DNA from: CAIXTV01 sp037144095
GTDB taxonomy: Bacteria > Bacteroidota > Bacteroidia > Bacteroidales > CAIXTV01
Assembly (NCBI GenBank): GCA_037144095.1
Contig: JBAWXL010000289.1
Location: 1-5,581 of the forward strand
Direction: 5' to 3'
DNA: 5,581 nucleotides
The notes beneath the pieces are model-generated. The model did no database searches. It was not told the DNA's origin and saw nothing but the letters and a program-made list of their open reading frames with translations. This document shows, in pieces, positions 1-5,581 of the stretch (position 1 is its first letter; every line of letters starts with the position of its first letter). A program made the translations under genes and the position numbers.

Positions 1-65
1 AAAGCTTTCGAATCTCAACTCAGACTTTTTGCTTAACCCGAACTCAGGTTACTAAGGATTTTATT
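1..65 (+). other. 5' leader of the kinase gene, possibly overlapping the end of an upstream gene
   Basis: This stretch is too short to show a full promoter, and I see no convincing Bacteroidota-type -33/-7 pair (TTTG and TAnnTTTG). The nearest string is TTTTTG at 26-31, which has no TA in the right place. Two other frames could be the last codons of an upstream gene: frame 1 ends in TAA at 34-36, and frame 2 ends in TAA at 53-55, directly overlapping the ribosome binding site. The frame of the kinase itself has no stop between position 3 and its ATG. A 7-bp direct repeat AACTCAG occurs at 17-23 and 41-47. None of these settles whether transcription starts here or comes from upstream. Confidence 0.4.
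53..58 (+). promoter_or_regulatory. Ribosome binding site (TAAGGA) for the multi-PAS kinase
   Basis: TAAGGA is complementary to the first part of the anti-Shine-Dalgarno sequence and ends 7 bases before the ATG at 66, which is good spacing. This favours the ATG at 66 over the next in-frame ATG at 81 (Met6). The site is notable because the following gene in the pair has no such motif, and Bacteroidota genes often lack one. Confidence 0.6.
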
Positions 66-3000
66 ATGGAGTTAAACAAAATGGAAGAAAGCGATAGACA
101 GTTTGTTCAATTGTTTCAAAACATGGAACAAGGTTTTGCTTTTCATGAAATGATTTACGATAACCAGCAGAATTCGCTTGATTATCGCTTTATTATGGTG
201 AATAAAGCCTTTGAGAAATTAACAGGATTAGATGCTAAATCAATCATTGGTAAGACAGTGAAAGAGGTGATGCCTAATACGGAACAAGTTTGGATAGAGA
301 ACTATGGAAAGGTTTGTAAAACCGGAAAATCATTGCAATTTGAAAGTTATTCTCAGGAATTGAATAAGCATTATGATGTTGTAGCTTATTCTCCTAAACA
401 GGATTATTTTGCTGTAATTTTCACTGATGTAACTAGTAAAAAGAACTACGAACATGAATTAATTCAAGCAAAAGAATTAGTAGAAGAACGCGAAGCAGCT
501 TTGAAACTTGCTCAGGAAATTGGAAATATTTGTAGTTGGGATTTAGATTTAAACTCGGGAAAAGTCACATGGTCTGAAAATGCCTTTAAAATGTTTGATT
601 TAAACCCAGAAGAAGCTGTTCCTTCTTTCGATTATTTCAGGAATCTTGTGCATAAGGATGACAAGCATATAATTGCAAATCTTTTTGAAAATCTAAACAA
701 AAACAAAAAATCAGAAAAAATTGAATTAAGATATCTTTCTTCGCATGGAACATACAAATGGGTGCAAATACTTATATCGCCGGTTTTTGAAGAAGAAAAA
801 TTGTTGAAATTAAGCAGTGTTATTTTAGATATTACGGAACTAAAGCAGAAAGAAGAAGAGCTTAGAGAAAGTAAAACGGAAATGAAGGCTGCGTTAGAGA
901 GTATGACTGATGCTGTATTTATTTCTAATGCAGAAGGCGAATTCATTGAATTCAATGAAGCATTTGCAAGTTTTCATCGGTTTAAAAATAAAGCCCAGTG
1001 TGCTAAAAATCTTTCCGATTATCATAACATATTAGAAGTGTATTTCCCTGATGGTGAACTTGCCCCAAAAGATATGTGGGCAGTGCCCAGAGCTTTAAGA
1101 GGTGAAAAAGTTAAAGATGCCGAATACACTCTTCGACTAAAAACTACAGGTGAAACCTGGATTGGAAACTATAATTTTGGACCTATTTATAAAGAAGGAA
1201 AGATAATTGGTTCGGTAGTGGTTGCTCGTGATATTTCAGACCAAAAAATAACAGAACTTCAACTGAAGTTAAAAAACAGAGAAATTGAAATTCAAAATAA
1301 AGAATTGCAGTTTGCAAAATCGAGAGCTGAAGAAAACGAAAAAACATATCGTTCGTTGTTCGATAATATGATGAATGGCTTTGCCTATTGCAAAATGATA
1401 TTTGAACAAGGTGTGGCTGTTGATTTTATTTATATTGACGTGAACCTTGCATTTGAAAAACAAACCGGTTTGCAAAACGTGAAAGGAAGAAAAGTTACGG
1501 AGGTCATCCCCGGGGTTCGAGAAACGGATAAAGAATTATTGGAAATCTATGGAAGAGTTTCATCTACGGGTATTCCAGAGCATTTTGAGTTCTTTGTGCA
1601 TGCTTTAGATATGTGGTTTTCGCTTTCGGTTTACAGCCCCGAAAAGGAGTACTTTGTCGCAGTTTTTGATGTGATCACTGAACGTAAAAAGTCGGAAGAA
1701 GCACTTCTTATAAGCGAAGAATATTTCAGAAATGTATTTGAACATGCTGCTGTTGGGAAATCAATTACAGAATTTAGTGGGAAAATCAGAACCAATAAGG
1801 CGTATTGCGATATGATAGGATATTCGAACGAAGAATTATCCACTATGAAGTGGCAAGACCTCACCCATCCTGATGAAGTTGATAGAGACCTTGGGTTTAT
1901 GAATTCAATTTTATCGGGGAAATCCAATTCTTATAGATGGGAAAAGAGATATATTCATAAAGATGGGCATTTTATTTGGGCTGACATTAGCACTGTATTG
2001 CAAAGAGACAAAGCAGGAAATCCCCACTATTTAATTACCACTATTCAGGATATTTCTGAGAGAAAAAGGGTAGAGGAAGCCTTGAAAGATAGTGAAAGAC
2101 TGTTTTCAACAACATTTCAATCAAGTCCAGTTCCTTTTAGCATTACAGATGTTGAAACCGAAAAGTGGGTTGAGGTTAACAATGCTTTTTGCGATGTAAC
2201 AGGTTATAGCCGTTCAGAAGTTATTGGGAAGACCTTTCGCGACATTAATTTATGGACGAACAAGGATATTCGTCAACTAATGAAAAAAATACTCTTTGAA
2301 ATAGGAAATGTTCGCAATTTTGAAGTAGAAATAAATAAGAAAGATGGAACTCAAGGCATAATGCTTATCTCGGTTGAGCAAGTGAATATTGTGGGCAAAG
2401 CTTATTTGTTGATTATGGCAAACGAAATCACTGAGCAAAAGAAAGCCGAACAAGAGTTGAAAGAAAGTGAAGCTAAGTTTCGTTCGATTGCTGAAAACTT
2501 AACGGATGTTATTTTTGTAACTGATAATAAAGGAATCATTACTTATATTTCTCCTGCTTCCTTGCATGTTTTTGGCTATAAATGGGAGAAAATGATTGGT
2601 GAATTCTTTGGAAATTATTTGAGTAAAGAGGAAGAGATTCGACTTTTTGATGTTTTCCAGCATTCAATTCAAGGAGGAACCCCATCTAAAAATATTCTCA
2701 TTAAAGCGATTCGCAAAGGAGGCGAAAACTTTTATGCTGATTTGTCATCAAGCCTGATAATACATGATGGAGAAGTGCAAGGAACATTAGGTTTGATTCG
2801 CGACATCACCGATCGAATTAAAGTAGAAAAAGAATTAGAAACTCATCGCGAGAAGCTTGAAGAATTGGTTTCCATTAGAACTGAAGAACTTCGGAAATCA
2901 GAAAAAGAACTCATTACAGCAAAAGAAGTTGCCGAATCGGCAAATCGGATGAAGAGTGAATTTCTGGCAAATATGAGTCACGAAATTCGCACTCCCCTAA

Positions 3001-4376
3001 ATGCCATCATTGGGTTTTCGAGCATTCTCAAAGAAAAAACCGAAGGACAAAAACTGTTTAGCGAATATCTCGACAACATTATTCAAAGCAGCAATGTGTT
3101 GCTTTCTCTCATTAACGATGTGCTTGATCTTTCAAAAGTAGAAGCAGGACGAATGATGATACAGTATTCGCCTGTGAATATTAAAAACATCATTAAAGAA
3201 GTTCAGTCGGTTTTCACTTTAAAGCTAAAAGAGAAAAAGCTGAAGATTCATATTCAGATTTCTGATTATATTCCTGACACCCTAATTTTAGATGGAAAAT
3301 ATCTCAGGCAGATATTGTTTAATCTGATTGGAAATGCCATCAAATTCACCCAACATGGTAGCGTAGGTGTGGTGGTAAATATTATTCCTAAACAAGAAGA
3401 AGGTAGTAAAGTGGATGTAGAAATTACAGTTAAAGACACAGGAATTGGAATTCCTGAGATTGAGTTTGATGCTATTTTCGAGCCGTTTTTTCAGATTGAA
3501 CAAATAAACAGGAGCAAATACGGAGGCACAGGTTTGGGTTTGAGCATCACCAAATGTCTGGTCGAATTGTTGGGAGGCACCATAAGTGTCGAAAGCGAAA
3601 AAGGAAAAGGCTCAGCATTTCATGTTAAGCTTTTCGATATTGAAATTGCATCTTTGCACGAAAACGGGATTAAAGTGAATAAATCATTATCGGGCATAAA
3701 ATTCAAAAATCCTCTTTTGCTGATGGCTGAAGATAACCTTTCGAATCGCTTAGTAGTGAAGGGTTATCTCGAAACATTTAACATCAGCATTATTGAAACC
3801 GAAAACGGAGAAGAATGTATTTTAGCTGCCCGTCAGCATAAGCCCGATTTGATTTTGATGGACATGCAAATGCCCGTCATGGATGGTTATACCGCCACCA
3901 ACATCATTAAAAATGATTTGCATTTGAAGGATATACCTGTGATTGCCTTAACGGCCTCGGGCATGAAAAAACAAAAAGACCAATTCGAAAAGGTTGCTGA
4001 TGATTTTCTCATTAAACCCATTTATAAGTATGAATTATTAGAAATGCTGATAAAGTATTTGCCTTATGAAAGTTCAGATGTTGAGGAAGCGAAACCCGAT
4101 AAAACTATTGTTCAAACTAAAACACCGAAAAGTTTATCAATGGAAATCAAAGCAGCCGCTCGTGAAGCTATTTTGCCCCAAATCGAAAAACTATTGCAAA
4201 CCCTTAATATTGACGAAATCATTGGTTTTGTTAAAGGTTTATCAAAATTCAATCAGCCATATCAACATCGTGAAATTGAATCATTTTGCCAACAATTGAC
4301 AGAAAGTATTCAAATGTTTGATTTTGATAATATAGTCATTACATTGAAGAAGTTAGACGAGTTTATAAAAGAATAA
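66..4376 (+). CDS. Seven-PAS hybrid sensor histidine kinase with C-terminal receiver domain
   Basis: Predicted cytosolic signal sensor that autophosphorylates on histidine and passes the phosphate to its own receiver. Seven PAS domains can be read, each closed by a D-I/V-T/S-E/D-x-K/R-like end: about residues 10-125, 143-262, 272-395, 424-543, 549-668, 675-793 and 800-920. A charged coiled coil (about 915-960) leads into HisKA (about 960-1030), with phosphoacceptor His972 in SHEIRTP and the ExxT phosphatase-type motif. HATPase_c (about 1072-1190) has N-box Asn1086/Asn1090, G1 box DTGIGIP (1124-1130), F-box FEPFF and G2 box GGTGLGLS (1153-1160). REC (about 1215-1332) has Glu1222/Asp1223, phosphoacceptor Asp1266, Thr1296 and Lys1317. 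Residues 1340-1436 form a helical tail without an HPt histidine motif. No signal peptide, membrane segment or LOV-type cysteine motif (NCRFLQ-like) is visible, so ligand and cofactor are unknown. The ATG at 66 is chosen for its ribosome binding site and because PAS-1 begins soon after, but the frame stays open to the window edge. The kinase call is firm; the physiological signal cannot be told. Confidence 0.95.
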   Translation: MELNKMEESDRQFVQLFQNMEQGFAFHEMIYDNQQNSLDYRFIMVNKAFEKLTGLDAKSIIGKTVKEVMPNTEQVWIENYGKVCKTGKSLQFESYSQELNKHYDVVAYSPKQDYFAVIFTDVTSKKNYEHELIQAKELVEEREAALKLAQEIGNICSWDLDLNSGKVTWSENAFKMFDLNPEEAVPSFDYFRNLVHKDDKHIIANLFENLNKNKKSEKIELRYLSSHGTYKWVQILISPVFEEEKLLKLSSVILDITELKQKEEELRESKTEMKAALESMTDAVFISNAEGEFIEFNEAFASFHRFKNKAQCAKNLSDYHNILEVYFPDGELAPKDMWAVPRALRGEKVKDAEYTLRLKTTGETWIGNYNFGPIYKEGKIIGSVVVARDISDQKITELQLKLKNREIEIQNKELQFAKSRAEENEKTYRSLFDNMMNGFAYCKMIFEQGVAVDFIYIDVNLAFEKQTGLQNVKGRKVTEVIPGVRETDKELLEIYGRVSSTGIPEHFEFFVHALDMWFSLSVYSPEKEYFVAVFDVITERKKSEEALLISEEYFRNVFEHAAVGKSITEFSGKIRTNKAYCDMIGYSNEELSTMKWQDLTHPDEVDRDLGFMNSILSGKSNSYRWEKRYIHKDGHFIWADISTVLQRDKAGNPHYLITTIQDISERKRVEEALKDSERLFSTTFQSSPVPFSITDVETEKWVEVNNAFCDVTGYSRSEVIGKTFRDINLWTNKDIRQLMKKILFEIGNVRNFEVEINKKDGTQGIMLISVEQVNIVGKAYLLIMANEITEQKKAEQELKESEAKFRSIAENLTDVIFVTDNKGIITYISPASLHVFGYKWEKMIGEFFGNYLSKEEEIRLFDVFQHSIQGGTPSKNILIKAIRKGGENFYADLSSSLIIHDGEVQGTLGLIRDITDRIKVEKELETHREKLEELVSIRTEELRKSEKELITAKEVAESANRMKSEFLANMSHEIRTPLNAIIGFSSILKEKTEGQKLFSEYLDNIIQSSNVLLSLINDVLDLSKVEAGRMMIQYSPVNIKNIIKEVQSVFTLKLKEKKLKIHIQISDYIPDTLILDGKYLRQILFNLIGNAIKFTQHGSVGVVVNIIPKQEEGSKVDVEITVKDTGIGIPEIEFDAIFEPFFQIEQINRSKYGGTGLGLSITKCLVELLGGTISVESEKGKGSAFHVKLFDIEIASLHENGIKVNKSLSGIKFKNPLLLMAEDNLSNRLVVKGYLETFNISIIETENGEECILAARQHKPDLILMDMQMPVMDGYTATNIIKNDLHLKDIPVIALTASGMKKQKDQFEKVADDFLIKPIYKYELLEMLIKYLPYESSDVEEAKPDKTIVQTKTPKSLSMEIKAAAREAILPQIEKLLQTLNIDEIIGFVKGLSKFNQPYQHREIESFCQQLTESIQMFDFDNIVITLKKLDEFIKE
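93..2825 (+). other. Seven-PAS sensory array within the hybrid kinase
   Basis: This segment encodes residues 10-920. The PAS units are of several kinds. PAS-1 and PAS-4 share a distinctive pattern: NMxxGFA, VNxAFEKxTGL, YGxVxxTG, YSPxxxYF. PAS-2 is PAS_3-like (WDLDLNSGKVTWS, then a HKDD turn). PAS-3 has the PDGELxPxxxWxVPRALRGE-type loop known from PAS_4-like units. PAS-5 (MIGYSNEEL, HPDEVDRD) and PAS-7 (TYISPASLHVFGY) are S-box types. PAS-6 has the VNNAFCDVTGYSRSEVIGKT and INLW pattern. Short charged linkers of about 5-30 residues join the units, as expected for stacked PAS domains relaying signal through helical connectors. Domain edges are estimated by eye to within about ten residues. Confidence 0.85.
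4083..4373 (+). other. Post-receiver helical tail of the hybrid kinase (HPt-like position, no histidine motif)
   Basis: This encodes residues 1340-1436. A polar, lysine-rich linker (about 1340-1360) is followed by what reads as three or four amphipathic helices, including EAILPQIEKLLQTL, IDEIIGFVKGLSKF, IESFCQQLTESIQMF and IVITLKKLDEFI. In many hybrid kinases an HPt domain sits here, with a histidine in an HxxKG-type motif. No such motif is present: the only histidine is His1401 in YQHREIE, in the wrong context. The pattern resembles short tails I recall from other Bacteroidota hybrid kinases (helices, then a MFDx-type segment near the end). It may be a degenerate HPt fold or a dimer or docking element. 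Confidence 0.55.
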
Positions 4377-4382
4377 ATTATG
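4374..4382 (+). other. Tight operon junction between the two kinase genes
   Basis: The TAA of the first gene (4374-4376), three bases ATT, and the ATG of the second (4380-4382) lie together. The preceding 20 bases hold no AAGGAG-like string at a useful distance. Ribosomes finishing the first gene could restart directly on the second, which would keep the two proteins in a fixed ratio. Co-transcription is very likely from spacing; coupling is an inference. Confidence 0.8.
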
Positions 4383-5480
4383 GTAACTATTGAAAAAGCT
4401 TTAATTCTGATTGTCGACGACACACCACAAAACATTCAGGTGTTAGGAAACATTCTTTACGAAAAAGGATATAACATCAGCATTTCAACTTCAGGCGAAC
4501 ATGCTTTACAGTCGGTGAATGTGAAAACCCCCGATTTGATTTTGCTCGATATTCAAATGCCCGAAATGAATGGATTTGAAGTGTGTGAGTTGCTCAAATT
4601 AGATGAAAAAACCAAAGACATTCCGGTGATTTTCCTCACCGCCATTTCCGATCCCGAAAACATTGTGAGGGGTTTCGAATATGGGGCTGTCGATTATATT
4701 ACAAAACCCTTCAACACCGCCGAACTTATTTCGCGGGTGGGCACTCATATAGAACTAAAAAAATCAAGAGAAAAGTTAGTTGAGCTGAATGCAACTAAAG
4801 ACAAGTTTTTCTCTATCATTGCTCACGACCTGAAAAACCCTGCATTTGCCCTGAAGTTTTTATTGCAGCAAATCATTTTACAATTTCCGGGACTTAGCAA
4901 AGAAGAGTTGCTAGAAAGCCTGATCAATCTTCCCGATGCGTCAATAAATTTATACAATCTGCTCGAAAATCTTTTGTTGTGGTCGAAATCGCAAAGAGGG
5001 ACTTTAGGTTTTAATCCCGAAAAAATACCTTTACAGTATTTGGTCGAAAAAATAATCAGCCATTCCAAAGCTTCAGCCGAAAACAAGAATATTCAAATTG
5101 AAACTTCTATTGAAGATAGCCTGTATGTGTTTGCAGATCAAATGATGTTGCAAACCGTAATCCTTAATTTGCTTTCGAATGCCATTAAGTTTACTCACGA
5201 AAACGGCATCATTTCAGTGGCTGCAAGATCGGATGAAACTCATGTCGAAATCTCGATAAAAGACTCAGGGGTGGGTATAAATGAAACCAGGCTAACAAAT
5301 TTGTTTTCAATTGCTACTACGCAAACTACCAAAGGAACCAAAAACGAAGAAGGCAGCGGCTTAGGTTTGATAATTTGTAAAGAATTTATCGAATGCAATC
5401 ATGGCGAAATTTCTGTAAAAAGCAGACAGGGAGAAGGAAGCACGTTTAGCTTCAAGTTGCCGAAAACAATGGACAATTGA
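4380..5480 (+). CDS. Response regulator-histidine kinase hybrid (REC-HisKA-HATPase_c)
   Basis: Predicted soluble kinase whose input is an N-terminal receiver in place of a sensory domain. REC (about residues 6-122) has Asp13/Asp14, phosphoacceptor Asp57 in LLDIQMP, Thr87 and Lys109-Pro110. A short coiled coil (about 122-143) leads to HisKA (about 138-205) with His149 in the IIAHDLKNP motif, including a DxxN phosphatase-type motif. HATPase_c (about 250-361) has N-box Asn263/Asn267, G1 box DSGVGI (295-300), G2 box GSGLGL (325-330) and a G3-like GEGSTF (351-356). No membrane segment, HPt or DNA-binding domain is present. The gene starts 3 bases after the previous stop with no Shine-Dalgarno motif nearby, so translational coupling is likely. 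The ATG at 4380 fits because the first REC strand begins at residue 7. The likely upstream donor is the adjacent hybrid kinase, though this is inferred from position only. The C-terminus TMDN plus the stop comes from a tandem repeat. Confidence 0.94.
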   Translation: MVTIEKALILIVDDTPQNIQVLGNILYEKGYNISISTSGEHALQSVNVKTPDLILLDIQMPEMNGFEVCELLKLDEKTKDIPVIFLTAISDPENIVRGFEYGAVDYITKPFNTAELISRVGTHIELKKSREKLVELNATKDKFFSIIAHDLKNPAFALKFLLQQIILQFPGLSKEELLESLINLPDASINLYNLLENLLLWSKSQRGTLGFNPEKIPLQYLVEKIISHSKASAENKNIQIETSIEDSLYVFADQMMLQTVILNLLSNAIKFTHENGIISVAARSDETHVEISIKDSGVGINETRLTNLFSIATTQTTKGTKNEEGSGLGLIICKEFIECNHGEISVKSRQGEGSTFSFKLPKTMDN

Positions 5481-5522
5481 CAGTGGACAGTTGACAATGG
5501 ACAATTGACAATGGACAATTGA
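5467..5522 (+). repeat. Tandem repeat, four 14-bp units (CAATGGACAATTGA)
   Basis: Four units follow each other without gaps at 5467-5480, 5481-5494, 5495-5508 and 5509-5522. Units 1, 3 and 4 are identical; unit 2 is CAGTGGACAGTTGA. Each unit is itself two related heptads, CAATGGA and CAATTGA, so the array can be read as eight alternating 7-bp steps; TAATG at 5523-5527 may be a decayed ninth. The first unit is also the coding end of the REC-kinase (ACA ATG GAC AAT TGA). Heptad repeats of this kind are a known intergenic feature in Bacteroidota and cyanobacteria, and their reverse strand gives the familiar spurious peptide LSIVNCQLSIVN. Copies of CAATTG could pair as weak 6-bp stems, but there is no T-run after them, so I do not call a terminator. 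Confidence 0.9.
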
Positions 5523-5527
5523 TAATG

Positions 5528-5581
5528 TGTCTAGGCCTGAAATACGTTGACCATTTTTGAGGTATAAAAACAACACAAAAA
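5528..5581 (+). mobile_element. Possible insertion sequence terminus (IS3/IS150-like end), running off the window
   Basis: Just after the repeat the sequence reads TGTCTAGGCCTGAAATACG, then TTGACC, then an AT-rich stretch (GGTATAAAAAC and an A-run). The layout starts with TGT, has a C-rich patch near base 8-10 and a GTTGAC block about 19-24 bases in. This resembles the ends of IS150-group IS3 elements as I recall them (TGTACTG, then GTTGGAC). No transposase codons are visible because only 54 bases remain, and the partner inverted repeat and target duplication are outside the window. The true outer edge could be 5526 instead of 5528, as the bases are TGTGTCTAG. An ordinary intergenic stretch remains possible. 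Confidence 0.33.

Noticed and set aside
632..955. Minus-strand frame of 107 residues within the PAS array (and similar ones at 1269-1475, 1631-1927, 3288-3503, 4823-5086)
   Set aside because: These are Ser/Phe/Cys-rich complements of a strongly supported gene on the other strand, typical of shadows of AT-rich coding sequence.
93..2825. LOV photosensor or membrane-anchored sensor within the array
   Set aside because: No NCRFLQ-like cysteine motif and no hydrophobic stretch long enough to span a membrane is visible.
4066..4299. Plus-strand 77-residue frame inside the end of the hybrid kinase
   Set aside because: It lies in another frame within clear kinase coding sequence, is lysine/leucine rich with no domain pattern, and its start has no supporting signal.
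4083..4373. Genuine HPt phosphotransfer domain at the end of the first kinase
   Set aside because: There is no HxxKG-type histidine; the only histidine in the tail, in YQHREIE, does not fit the motif.
5481..5530. Rho-independent terminator formed by the CAATTG repeats
   Set aside because: Possible stems are only 6 bp and AT-rich, and no T-run follows them.
5547..5568. Promoter TTGACC with TATAAA near the right edge
   Set aside because: The spacer is only 10 bp, too short for a sigma-70 type promoter, and the Bacteroidota TAnnTTTG element is absent (CATTTTTG at 5552-5559 is only a near match).
5361..5576. Minus-strand reading frame of 71 residues across the repeat
   Set aside because: It includes the LSIVNC-type peptide that heptad repeats produce by translation, overlaps the REC-kinase gene, and has no homology-like pattern or ribosome binding site.

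Overview
The window is a low-GC, protein-dense piece of a bacterial chromosome. It probably comes from a Bacteroidota (Bacteroidetes) member. The reasons are the AT-rich codon use, the long multi-PAS hybrid histidine kinase with a short helical tail after its receiver, a downstream REC-kinase gene with no clear Shine-Dalgarno sequence, and a CAATGGA/CAATTGA heptad repeat of a kind often seen between genes in that phylum (and in cyanobacteria). The assignment is inferred from style and not proven.

Layout. Positions 1-65 are a short leader that carries a good ribosome binding site and may overlap the end of an unseen upstream gene. Positions 66-4376 encode a 1436-residue hybrid sensor histidine kinase: seven consecutive PAS domains, a coiled coil, HisKA, HATPase_c, a receiver (REC) domain and a roughly 95-residue helical tail. 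Three bases later, 4380-5480 encode a 366-residue protein with the opposite order: REC first, then HisKA and HATPase_c. The last three codons and the stop of this gene lie inside a tandem repeat (5467-5522). The final ~54 bases (5528-5581) resemble the terminus of an insertion sequence that continues past the window edge.

How the genes may work together. Both proteins look cytosolic, as neither shows a signal peptide or membrane segment. All residues needed for autophosphorylation and receiver phosphorylation are visible in both. The tight spacing suggests one operon and one signalling route: PAS input, His972 and Asp1266 in the first protein, then possibly Asp57 of the second protein, which would control its own kinase core (His149). 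No HPt domain with a phosphorylatable histidine, DNA-binding domain or enzymatic output domain is encoded here, so the shuttle and final output must lie elsewhere. The architecture is a familiar type of two-component module. I see no evidence for a wholly new system; the less usual points are the tail, the PAS-1/PAS-4 pairing, and the repeat fused to the stop codon.
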